Positions 16,870 to 24,734 of a stretch of 64,000 nucleotides of DNA are shown piece after piece. The DNA is from JACPFJ01 sp036504875. Lineage in GTDB: Bacteria > Desulfobacterota > Desulfuromonadia > Geobacterales > Pseudopelobacteraceae. The stretch spans positions 23,633-87,632 of the forward strand of contig DASXUK010000007.1 in NCBI GenBank assembly GCA_036504875.1. Reading direction: 5' to 3'. Made by a program: the position numbers and the translations under genes. How positions within the stretch are numbered: position 1 is the first letter of the stretch; the number at the start of each line of letters is the position of its first letter. The notes under the pieces were generated by a model. That model saw nothing but the letters and a program-made list of their open reading frames with translations, ran no database searches and was not told the origin of the DNA.

Positions 16870-16888
16870 CCCGATCGGGTGGTATAAT
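16870..16888 (+). promoter_or_regulatory. Promoter -10 with overlapping palindrome before the polyketide locus
   Basis: TATAAT at 16883-16888 lies 26 bases before the start at 16915. A perfect 10-base palindrome CCCGATCGGG (16870-16879) occupies the spacer just upstream, a typical repressor position. No good -35 is visible, which would fit an activator- or repressor-dependent promoter. Inference from sequence only. Confidence 0.45.
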
Positions 16889-16914
16889 TCTTCCATCTTC
16901 CCTGGAGAGACGTT

Positions 16915-18369
16915 ATGCCATCACGGGTTCTGATGATCAGCACCAATCAGGAGCTTGCGCCACAGCCGGTCCTGCCGGTTGGAGCTGCCTGGGTTGCTCA
17001 AGCCCTGCATCAGGCCGGCTTTGAAGTAAAATTCCTGGACCTGTGCTTTGAAAAAGATCCTGCCAACCTGATCCAAAAAGCCATTCAGACCTTCAGGCCG
17101 GATGGTATTGGCATATCCATCAGAAACCTCGATAATTGCGACTTCCTTTACCCAAAATCATACCTGGCTGAAATCAGGCATCTGACCGATTTTTTGAAAT
17201 TCCGCACGAGCGCACCTATTTTGCTCGGTGGATCAGGGGTCAGCATAATGCCGCTGCAGGTCCTGGAATTCCTGGACCTCGATTACGCGGTGGTCGGCGA
17301 GGGTGAGGTGGCGGCGGTACAGTTCTTTCAGTCGGTTAAGGCGGGTGAGGGGCGCATACCGGGCCTGGTCTGCCGCGGAACGACCATGGTCGACACCGTT
17401 CCGTTGCGGACCAACCCAAACCCGGTAATGCCTCAGTTACACCGCTGGGTCGACACCAGTTCTTACCTCGGGTTTGAACCGGTTATTCCGATTCAAGGCA
17501 AACGCGGCTGCGCGAACCGCTGTCTGTACTGCACTTACCACACGATCGAAGGCAAAGAGTGGCGGCCCAGAGAGCCGGCCCAGGTGGTTGACGAAATAGC
17601 CATAGCCATGACAATTACCGGTGCCAAAGAGTTCGAGTTTGTCGACAGCGTGTTCAATCAGCCCGAAGGCTATCTGGAGACCCTGCTTGAGCAAATTATC
17701 AGGAGCCGCGTGCAGGTGCGCTTGCACGTGTCTTCCCTCTCGCCCAAGGGACTGACAAAGGAGCAGGTCCAGCTGATGGAGCGGGCCGGGATCATTTCAG
17801 TGGTTATTACGCCGGAGGCTGCGGCCGATGAGACTTTGACTGCCCTTTGCAAAGATTTCAGCGCGGCGGATGTTGAGCGTGCCTCACAGTTGCTAGGCCG
17901 TTCCAGTATCAAAGCGCTGTGGTGCTTTTTGCTGGGTGGGCCGCAAGAGGATGAAAAAACACTGGCCAAGACCATCAGATTCATAAACCAGAGGATCACA
18001 AGCAAAGACAGCGCCTTTCTGACTACCGGCATCAGAATCTATCCGGCTACCGGACTGCACGAGTTAGCCATTAAAGAAGGTTTTGTGGCGCCAATGGAGA
18101 ACCTGCTCATGCCGGCCTTTTACTTCTCGCCGCGACTGACCCTGCCGCAAGCCAGGAGCATTCTTCAGCATGGCCTGGACCATCCCGAGCGCTGCATTTT
18201 TCTTTCCGATACCCGGCTCGGCTCAATCGGATTTTTTCGTCGCTTGAGTGTAATGCTGGGGCTGCCGACCCCCTTTTGGCAATACTCCGGTTACATGAAC
18301 CGGCTGATGGCCGGGCGCCGGATCATAAGCCGCACCTGGCTCAGATCTGGTGCCCGGAAGAAAAAGTGA
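16915..18369 (+). CDS. B12-binding-type radical SAM enzyme
   Basis: 484 residues. The N-terminal third (1-150) has a cobalamin-binding-like Rossmann fold (VLMISTNQ, LPVGAAWVAQALHQAG, DGIGISIRN, APILLGGSGVS) but without a canonical DxHxxG, as in many base-off B12 radical SAM proteins. The radical SAM core begins with KRGCANRCLYCTY (Cys199, 203, 206) that binds a 4Fe-4S cluster and SAM, followed by EFVDSVFNQP and FLLGGPQED. The C-terminus is basic. Such enzymes do methylations, ring contractions or other difficult C-C chemistry anaerobically. First gene of the operon with a methyltransferase, U32 protein and type III polyketide synthase. Confidence 0.88.
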   Translation: MPSRVLMISTNQELAPQPVLPVGAAWVAQALHQAGFEVKFLDLCFEKDPANLIQKAIQTFRPDGIGISIRNLDNCDFLYPKSYLAEIRHLTDFLKFRTSAPILLGGSGVSIMPLQVLEFLDLDYAVVGEGEVAAVQFFQSVKAGEGRIPGLVCRGTTMVDTVPLRTNPNPVMPQLHRWVDTSSYLGFEPVIPIQGKRGCANRCLYCTYHTIEGKEWRPREPAQVVDEIAIAMTITGAKEFEFVDSVFNQPEGYLETLLEQIIRSRVQVRLHVSSLSPKGLTKEQVQLMERAGIISVVITPEAAADETLTALCKDFSAADVERASQLLGRSSIKALWCFLLGGPQEDEKTLAKTIRFINQRITSKDSAFLTTGIRIYPATGLHELAIKEGFVAPMENLLMPAFYFSPRLTLPQARSILQHGLDHPERCIFLSDTRLGSIGFFRRLSVMLGLPTPFWQYSGYMNRLMAGRRIISRTWLRSGARKKK

Positions 18370-18414
18370 TACGCTTAAATCTCGATGACACTCCCTTCTG
18401 AGGAAGTTCTACTC

Positions 18415-19128
18415 ATGTCTTTTATCCCTCAGCGGAGGACCGAGCTCGAGTTTTTGGACCTGCCGCTGGAAAGCTATGGTTTTAAGGAACTGGAGGGGAG
18501 TCTGGCTGATCTCACGATCGTCAACCGCTATCTGGGGAACAATCGGGCGGTGCTGAAGCATCTTTCCAAATTGATGAGCGACAGCGAACGTGATCTGTTT
18601 ACGGTGCTGGATATTGGCACCGGCTCGGCGGATATACCGCTAGCCCTAGCCGGATGGGCCCGAAAAGCTGGGAAAAGAGTGGAGATAACCGGCATCGATA
18701 ACAATCCGTGCACGATTGAGATTGCCAGAAACAGGATCGGGGCCTGTCCGGATATAAAGCTGGCCGTGGCGGACTGCTTTGACTTGCCGTACCCGGGAAA
18801 AAGCTTTGATTTCGTGATCTGCAGTAAAACGCTCCACCATTTCACAAACCAACAGGCGGTGCGGCTGATCAAGGAGGCGGTGCGGGTGGCCCGGCACGGT
18901 TACCTGATCCTGGATCTGCGTCGGAGCTGGGTAGCCTACATCCTGATTTACATCCTGACCCGATTTTTTACCAGAAACCGGCTGACCCGTAATGACGGGC
19001 CGCTTTCGGTGCTGAAAGCCTTCACCCGAGACGAACTTGCAGCTCTGGCTGCGGAGGCCGGTGCCTCGGGGTTTACAATAGCGCGGGAGCCGTTCTGGTT
19101 GATGGTTCTCAAGGGAGGTTCCAGGTGA
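18415..19128 (+). CDS. Class I SAM-dependent methyltransferase
   Basis: 237 residues from ATG 18415 (GAGGAA a few bases upstream; an in-frame ATG at 18385 has no ribosome site). Motif I LDIGTGSADIPLALA, post-I acidic residue in ITGIDNNP, motif II FDFVICSKTLHHF and motif III GYLILDLRRSW define a UbiE-like small-molecule methyltransferase. A hydrophobic patch (WVAYILIYILTRFF) after motif III may contact a membrane or a lipid-like substrate. Its stop overlaps the GTG start of the U32 gene, implying joint function. Methyltransferases of this type often accompany type III polyketide synthases and methylate phenolic products (family knowledge; substrate here inferred). Confidence 0.85.
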   Translation: MSFIPQRRTELEFLDLPLESYGFKELEGSLADLTIVNRYLGNNRAVLKHLSKLMSDSERDLFTVLDIGTGSADIPLALAGWARKAGKRVEITGIDNNPCTIEIARNRIGACPDIKLAVADCFDLPYPGKSFDFVICSKTLHHFTNQQAVRLIKEAVRVARHGYLILDLRRSWVAYILIYILTRFFTRNRLTRNDGPLSVLKAFTRDELAALAAEAGASGFTIAREPFWLMVLKGGSR

Positions 19129-20363
19129 AGTTTTCAGTGGCGACCAATTTCCGGCCTGACCTGGTGGAGGCCTTGGCCGAATATCCGGTGACGGAACTGT
19201 TCGGCAAGCTTCCCTCCGACACTGTCGGCGGGGGCCGGGCTTCCTTTATGCTGGCCGGCCTGACCAGCAGACAGTTCAAGGAGCATGTCCAACAAGCGGC
19301 TCTAAAAGGGATCGGATTCAACTATTTGCTAAATCCGGCCTGTATGGATAACAGGGAGTACACCGGCAAAGGTCAGGCGGAACTGGAGCGATTGCTAGGC
19401 TTTGTTGAAGGTTGCGGGGTGACCTCGGTTACGGTTTCGCTTCCTTTCCTGCTTCTCATAATAAAAAAACGCCATCCGCGGCTAAAGGTCAGGATAGGTG
19501 TTTATGCTCGGGTTGACAGTGTCGCAAAGGCGCGCTACTGGGAGGAGTTAGGCGCCGACTGCATCACGCTGGAGTCGATTGCCGTAAACCGTGATTTTCC
19601 GCTGCTCAAGGCCATACGGGAGGCGGTTAGACTGGATCTCCAGTTGATCGCCAACTCCAATTGCCAGATGTTTTGTCCCTTGTCGGGACAGCATATGGTC
19701 AACCTTTCGCACGCCTCCCAGAAAGGGCACGCCAGCCGCGGTTTCATGATCGACTACTGTGCGCTCAAATGTTCCTGCGACAAGTTGAGCGACCCTTCCA
19801 ACTATCTGCGGTCGGAGTTCATTCGGCCGGAGGACCTGGATCTGTACCTAAAGATAGGTTTTTCTTCTTTTAAAATACTGGAGCGGGGTGCGCCGACTCC
19901 GCTGATGGCGAAACGGGTACAGGCATATGCCGAGGGGAACTATGAGGGGAATCTGCTGGATCTAATCCAGCCGTACGGTTACAAGAAACAGCCGGATAGC
20001 GGGCTGAGCCGGGCGCTAAACCTGGGCAGGTTTCTAAAATACTTCTTCCGGCCGGGAGTAGTGAGGAGCAGGGGGCTGTTGAAGCTGAAGCGCCTGGCTG
20101 AAAAAAGGGGGCTACTGGCCGCCCTGGATTTTGATCCGGTCTACATCGACAACCGGGCCCTGGATGGCTTCCTGAGCGGAATGCAGGAGATTGATTGTCG
20201 TAAAACCGATTGCGACACCTGCGGCTATTGCTCCATCTGGACCGCCAAGGCGGTGAAGTTGGATGAACAATACCGCGCTGAGCTGTTGAAACTGTACGCG
20301 GACGCATTCGATGACATGTACACGGGAGAGTTGTGGGGGCTTGGGCATGCCGCTGGAAAATAA
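19125..20363 (+). CDS. U32 family protein (peptidase-U32-like, probable Fe-S enzyme)
   Basis: 412 residues from a GTG overlapping the previous TGA; GGAGGT precedes it. The U32 core is a TIM-barrel type domain: FSVATNFRPDLVE, GGGRASFML, GIGFNYLLNP, RIGVYARVD, LGADCITLES. Cys180, 184, 212, 216 and 218 (NSNCQMFC, DYCALKCSC) match the region where UbiU/UbiV, RlhA and TrhP bind a 4Fe-4S cluster, and a second cluster at the C-terminus (Cys358, 363, 366, 369) is unusual. Characterised U32 proteins perform oxygen-independent hydroxylation; true peptidase activity is doubtful. The context suggests action on a polyketide or aromatic lipid. Confidence 0.8.
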   Translation: MKFSVATNFRPDLVEALAEYPVTELFGKLPSDTVGGGRASFMLAGLTSRQFKEHVQQAALKGIGFNYLLNPACMDNREYTGKGQAELERLLGFVEGCGVTSVTVSLPFLLLIIKKRHPRLKVRIGVYARVDSVAKARYWEELGADCITLESIAVNRDFPLLKAIREAVRLDLQLIANSNCQMFCPLSGQHMVNLSHASQKGHASRGFMIDYCALKCSCDKLSDPSNYLRSEFIRPEDLDLYLKIGFSSFKILERGAPTPLMAKRVQAYAEGNYEGNLLDLIQPYGYKKQPDSGLSRALNLGRFLKYFFRPGVVRSRGLLKLKRLAEKRGLLAALDFDPVYIDNRALDGFLSGMQEIDCRKTDCDTCGYCSIWTAKAVKLDEQYRAELLKLYADAFDDMYTGELWGLGHAAGK

Positions 20364-21411
20364 TATAGCCTACCTGGCCTCGATCGCTTCGGCTGTGCCA
20401 CCCTACAGCGTTGATCAGGCGTTTGCTGCCGAACTCATGCGAAAACATTTCGGGCACAAACTTACCCCTCGAAGTCTCAAGTTGATCCGTACCATTTTTT
20501 CCCAACCAGGCATCCGGAAAAGACATTTTGCAATCGATGACGCTGCCTGCGTAATGGACGAAACGCCCGATCAGCGCATTGCCCGTTTCACTGAAAAATC
20601 AATCGAGCTTTCGGCAGAGGCTGTCACCAAGGCTTTGAGCCAGGCTGGTATCTCTGCTCAGGAGGTGCAGGGGCTGGTGGTCAATACCTGCACCGGTTAT
20701 ATCTGTCCCGGCATTTCGACCTATCTGATTGAGCGGCTGGGTCTTTCCCGCACTATCCGGGCCTATGATATGGTCGGCAGCGGCTGCGGAGGAGCCCTCC
20801 CTAATCTGCAGGTCGCCGAGTCGATGCTTAAAACAAATGGCGGCGAAGTTGTGCTGAGCGTGTCTGTAGAGATTTGTAGCGCGGTTTTTCAAATGGATAA
20901 TGATTTGAGTCTGATTTTATCCAATGCCCTTTTTGGTGACGGCGCCGCCGCTGCGGTCCTTTGCTGCCGACCAAATGGATTCGAGCTGGTTGCATCAGCC
21001 GGACGATATGTACCGGAACAGCGGGAGGAAATCCGCTTCGTTCACAAGCAGGGGCAGCTCTATAATCAGCTTTCCCTGAAATTGCCGGAGCTGGTCGATG
21101 GGGCTGCGGCGGAGGTCGTCGCGGATGTGTTGTCCTCGCAGGATCTGAAAGCGGCTGATGTCCGTTACTGGGCACTGCACACCGGCGGGGAGAAGATTAT
21201 CAATGCCGTGCGGGACAGGATCGGGATCCCCGAAGAACAGCTCCGGGCAACCCGCAAGGTGCTGGCGGAATATGGTAATATGTCGTCACCCACGGTCTGG
21301 TTTGTCCTGAACGAGATCATTCAAGCGGGGGTTGCTCCGGGAGAATGGTGCGTGATGGTCGCTTATGGGGCCGGACTGTCGGCCCATGCTTACCTGCTGA
21401 GGAAGGTTTGA
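20347..21411 (+). CDS. Type III polyketide synthase (chalcone synthase-like)
   Basis: 354 residues from ATG 20347, which overlaps the U32 gene by 17 bases and has a GGGGG element upstream. The thiolase fold has a complete Cys-His-Asn triad: Cys147 in VGSGCGGALPN, His278 in WALHTGGEKII, Asn311 in YGNMSSPTVWF. NTCTGYICPGISTYLIERLGL and LFGDGAAAAVL match type III synthases. These enzymes use acyl-CoA starters and malonyl-CoA to make resorcinols, pyrones or phloroglucinols without an acyl carrier protein. The closeness to 3-oxoacyl-ACP synthase III means a fatty-acid role cannot be fully excluded, but the CTGY.CP.IS motif favours type III synthase. Confidence 0.85.
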   Translation: MPLENNIAYLASIASAVPPYSVDQAFAAELMRKHFGHKLTPRSLKLIRTIFSQPGIRKRHFAIDDAACVMDETPDQRIARFTEKSIELSAEAVTKALSQAGISAQEVQGLVVNTCTGYICPGISTYLIERLGLSRTIRAYDMVGSGCGGALPNLQVAESMLKTNGGEVVLSVSVEICSAVFQMDNDLSLILSNALFGDGAAAAVLCCRPNGFELVASAGRYVPEQREEIRFVHKQGQLYNQLSLKLPELVDGAAAEVVADVLSSQDLKAADVRYWALHTGGEKIINAVRDRIGIPEEQLRATRKVLAEYGNMSSPTVWFVLNEIIQAGVAPGEWCVMVAYGAGLSAHAYLLRKV

Positions 21412-21429
21412 GTTAAGGCTAAAGCATTG

Positions 21430-21601
21430 CTCACACAAAGTCACAAAGTTCACCAAGAAATCAAACCCCTTATAAAAATTCGATTTGATCCTGAAACTAA
21501 AACCCTCCTGAAAACGATGGAGCTTGCATTGTCTGACCTTTCACCAGTTATCGTGTAACTGCTGCCGAATTCCTTTGTGACCTTTGTGTGCTTTGTGTGA
21601 G
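21430..21601. repeat. Inverted repeat of CACAAAG-rich arms
   Basis: Left arm 21430-21459 and right arm 21570-21601 are imperfect reverse complements built from short CACAAAG/CTTTGTG units, flanking about 110 bases. The element fills the gap between the convergent polyketide synthase and radical SAM genes. A related sequence occurs at 28140-28170. Such elements are dispersed intergenic repeats; transcription of the pair could form a long stem at the convergent ends. Confidence 0.6.
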
Positions 21602-21615
21602 ACCGCTTCCAAGGT

Positions 21616-23031
21616 TTAAAACGTATGCCTCGACCGGAACTGATCCCCGGTAAACCAGCCCCTGATATACTCAAAGCTGTTCAGTAATACCTTCAGCGCA
21701 CCTTTCTGCTTATTCCTGACAAAGTAATTTTCTGAAAACATGGCCGGGCTGAAAAAAATCTTAATGTTTTCCCAATTCATGATCCGATTGAGCTGCTGTA
21801 CAGTCAGATGACGGGTTCTTACGTTGCAGATAAAACCGGTATATCTGCTCAGGTTGTCCGGGTTAGTTACCAGTCCGGCCTTGAGCAGCTCTTGACGGAT
21901 ACGGGTCCCGGGGTAGGGGGTGACACACTGAACATAGGGCAGGTCGACCTTGAGCTTTTTGGCAGCGCGAAAAACATCCCGGATATCCTGGCCGGTGTCA
22001 TCGGGGTTACCGATGATGAATCCGCCCATGACCGCTATTTGATGCTTCCGCAACAATTTGACGGCTAGCTCCGCTTTCTCCCGGATGTCTCCCTTTTGAA
22101 AATCCAGGAGGGTTTTCGTCTGTACCGATTCGATCCCCAGGAAAACCATCTTGAAGTTGGCCCGCGCCAGCAGTGGGATCAGTTCCAAGTCGCTGACAAT
22201 GCCCGCCACGGATGCTTGCACCAGATATTCCATGCCGTCCAGGCGGTTTTCGATAATGGCTTGGGCTAGATGCTTGAAACGGTTCGCATCCAGGGTGATA
22301 TTGTCGTCGACCAGCAATACGGCTTCCGTCCCGAGGCGCCGCAACTCCTTCAGATCGGCTACTACCCGGTCGATGCCATAGTAGCGAAAACTCGTGCCGT
22401 ACATCCCTGATATCGAGCAAAAGGTGCAGGGCATGGTGCAGCCGCGAGAGGTTTCTACGCAGTCCATTTTTTTGTTGAAATAGGTGAACTGATTCAAAAG
22501 GCGGGCCCGCCTGTCTGGCAGCGGTAGGAGGTTCAGGTCGAGGAGCTTGCCGGGCGGGTTGTGAATGAATACCCCGGCCCGCGTCCATGACAAGCCCGGC
22601 ACCGATTCAAACCCCCGCTTACCTTCCAGGGCCTCCGCCAACAATGGAAAGGCCTGTTCCCCTTCGCCGCGGATAAGAAAATCAAAGGGCGGCTTTGTTT
22701 CTTCTGTAAGATTTTCACAAGCCAAAGTGGCATGGTAGCCCCCCAGAACGATTTTGGCCCCCGGGGCACAGTTCCGGCATAGAGCCATCACCTTCAGCGC
22801 ACTATCGTATTGGAAGCTCATGCTGCTTATGCCGATCAGTTGCGGATCGAATTGTTGTAATAAGCCCTGCAGCCATAGATTGATCTTTTTATGGACCAGC
22901 ACCAGATCGGCAATCTGCACCGCATGTTGGCTGAGATTGGCGGCGATTGAACACAGCCCCAGATTAGGCACCTTGATTATCCGGTGAAAATTATTGGCAG
23001 CATCCGGCATCGCCAAAAGGAGGATCCTCAT
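21616..23031 (-). CDS. B12-binding radical SAM protein
   Basis: 471 residues from ATG 23031 (AAGGA upstream; longer in-frame form lacks a ribosome site). N-terminal cobalamin-binding-like domain about 1-140 (LLLAMPDAANNF, LGLCSIAANL, GISSMSFQYDSAL, IVLGGYHATL, DFLIRGEGEQAF), then the radical SAM motif ETSRGCTMPCTFCSI (Cys198, 202, 205), VDDNITLD, LGIESVQT and GGFIIGNPDDT. The architecture is the same as the protein at 16915 but the sequences differ. Convergent to the polyketide synthase operon, 204 bases away; shared pathway is inferred from position only. Confidence 0.88.
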   Translation of the reverse strand: MRILLLAMPDAANNFHRIIKVPNLGLCSIAANLSQHAVQIADLVLVHKKINLWLQGLLQQFDPQLIGISSMSFQYDSALKVMALCRNCAPGAKIVLGGYHATLACENLTEETKPPFDFLIRGEGEQAFPLLAEALEGKRGFESVPGLSWTRAGVFIHNPPGKLLDLNLLPLPDRRARLLNQFTYFNKKMDCVETSRGCTMPCTFCSISGMYGTSFRYYGIDRVVADLKELRRLGTEAVLLVDDNITLDANRFKHLAQAIIENRLDGMEYLVQASVAGIVSDLELIPLLARANFKMVFLGIESVQTKTLLDFQKGDIREKAELAVKLLRKHQIAVMGGFIIGNPDDTGQDIRDVFRAAKKLKVDLPYVQCVTPYPGTRIRQELLKAGLVTNPDNLSRYTGFICNVRTRHLTVQQLNRIMNWENIKIFFSPAMFSENYFVRNKQKGALKVLLNSFEYIRGWFTGDQFRSRHTF

Positions 23032-23206
23032 GTCGCATCCTTTTTCAAGAAAAGGTACACATTGTTGACTGGTCGAACCATCCAATTATAATTCCAAACA
23101 GCAGTTAATAAAGCAGACGCCATAAAAGTTTTACCGGTACAGGCTGTCAGAGAAAGTCTTGTTGAGTAAGTTACAGGGGGTGTGCTTGGGGTGGGCTGTT
23201 CACCGA

Positions 23207-23734
23207 CTACACATCGATTAATCTTAGATATTCCTGCTCTGTCACCAGCTCTCGCGTGCTCTCGACCCGGTCGATAAAAACCAGCCCCTGGACATGATCA
23301 AACTCATGCTGGAATACCCGCGCCAGGAAGTCCACGTACTCCTCTTCCCGGGTTTCACCCGTCCGGGTCAGATAGCGAACGCCGATCCGCCGGTGCCGGG
23401 GGACCAGGCCGCGCAGCCCGGGGATGCTCAGGCAACCCTCCCAACCCTTTTCTTTCTCGTCAGACACCCACAGGATCTCCGGATTGATCATGGTTGTCGG
23501 CGCCATCAGCGGTGCGTGGGGGTAGCGCGGGTTCGGCCGCGACGCAACGATGAAAAGGGAGAGCGGCTCAAACACCTGTGGCGCGGCGATCCCCACGCCG
23601 TTGGCATCCGCTACGGTCACCAACAGGTCTTCGATCAGGACCTGGATGACAGGGGCGGCCGGATCGGCGATTTTGCCCGCCACACCCCGCAGAACCGGCT
23701 GCCCTAGCTGGGCAATCTCTCTGATAACAGGCAT
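23207..23734 (-). CDS. def: Peptide deformylase
   Basis: 175 residues from ATG 23734, preceded by AGAGGTAACT; the frame runs upstream for 43 codons but without a ribosome site. All three active-site motifs are present: GVGIAAPQV (46-54), EGCLSIPG with metal ligand Cys101, and QHEFDHVQG with His143 and His147 as ligands and Glu144 as catalytic base. It removes the formyl group from nascent N-terminal methionine. It is not beside fmt, so this may be a second deformylase copy. Confidence 0.93.
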   Translation of the reverse strand: MPVIREIAQLGQPVLRGVAGKIADPAAPVIQVLIEDLLVTVADANGVGIAAPQVFEPLSLFIVASRPNPRYPHAPLMAPTTMINPEILWVSDEKEKGWEGCLSIPGLRGLVPRHRRIGVRYLTRTGETREEEYVDFLARVFQHEFDHVQGLVFIDRVESTRELVTEQEYLRLIDV

Positions 23735-23939
23735 AGTTACCTCTGGTTTTGCATCACCTGCTTCCCATATTATAATTCTCATGACTGTGGAAGCAAAGCG
23801 CTGAATCAATGGTATTTTGAAAAGGCTGTTTGCAAGCGCTATACCCGCCAAAATTGGTTCCAATACTATCCATTAGCAAATATCTTGCTAAACTTTAACT
23901 TTAGATCAACAGCAGATAAATATGCAGGAGGTAACTTGT

Positions 23940-24698
23940 ATGGAAGAAAAGATTAGTCTTCGAGGGCGTAATATTGCTGTTCTGGCTGCGGACGGCTTTG
24001 AAAAGATCGAACTCTCGGTTCCTCTAAAAGCGCTACGTCTGGCAGGTGCCAGTGTTGATATAATCTCGCTCAGATCAGGCCGGATCAGAGGAGTCAACCT
24101 GCATGAGCCGGCCGGCAGGATTGCCGTCACCAAGGTGGTGCAGGATGCTGATCCTGCTGATTACTATGGCCTATATATCCCGGGCGGGTACATAAGCCCG
24201 GATCTGATGCGGCAATCAGCCGAGGTGCGCGAGTTCGTACGCAGTTTTGATATAGCCAACAAATCAATCGCCTCAATCTGCCATGGCCCGTGGGTGCTGG
24301 TTTCCGCCGGGCTCCTGGAAGGCCGAACCATTACCTCCTGGCCCGGAATCCGCGATGACATCGTCAATGCAGGTGCAGTCTGGCTGGATCAGGATCTGGT
24401 TCGGGACGGCAACTTTTTGACCAGTCGTGGACCACAGGACCTGGCGGTATTTGTGCCGGCGATGGTCGAGCTGTTTCATGACATAGCCCCGGCTCAGAGG
24501 ATAACCAGGACCGGCGCGAGTTCCGCGCCGCAACGAATTGAGCCGCCTCAGGCTGTGCTGAATGCCATGAAATGGATGCCGAGTCCGTCGCTGAGAACTG
24601 CTGTCGGACTGGGTATGGTTGCTCTGGGGGCGGCTGCCATGCGACGGCGGCGTTTTGAACCAGCCACTGCAGAAGAGTCTAAAAAGGCTGCTGCCTGA
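23940..24698 (+). CDS. PfpI/DJ-1 family protein with C-terminal hydrophobic tail
   Basis: 252 residues from ATG 23940, eight bases after AGGAGGT; an upstream ATG at 23922 overlaps that site. Strand NIAVLAADGFEKIELSVP, loop YIPGGYISPD and nucleophile elbow ASICHGPW (Cys114-His115) place it in the PfpI/YhbO group, where activity as deglycase or protease is debated. Distinctive is a C-terminal extension (about 190-252) with a hydrophobic segment (221-234) followed by MRRRRFE, which could anchor the protein in the membrane with the tail cytoplasmic. An alcohol dehydrogenase gene follows after 36 bases. Confidence 0.87.
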   Translation: MEEKISLRGRNIAVLAADGFEKIELSVPLKALRLAGASVDIISLRSGRIRGVNLHEPAGRIAVTKVVQDADPADYYGLYIPGGYISPDLMRQSAEVREFVRSFDIANKSIASICHGPWVLVSAGLLEGRTITSWPGIRDDIVNAGAVWLDQDLVRDGNFLTSRGPQDLAVFVPAMVELFHDIAPAQRITRTGASSAPQRIEPPQAVLNAMKWMPSPSLRTAVGLGMVALGAAAMRRRRFEPATAEESKKAAA

Positions 24699-24734
24699 AT
24701 ACCGTTTATTTAAGCCAGAAAAAGGAGACCTCCC

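Noticed and set aside
19870..20526. 218-codon minus-strand frame across the U32 and polyketide synthase genes
   Set aside because: Overlaps two well-supported genes and shows low-complexity Pro/Ser/Arg composition.
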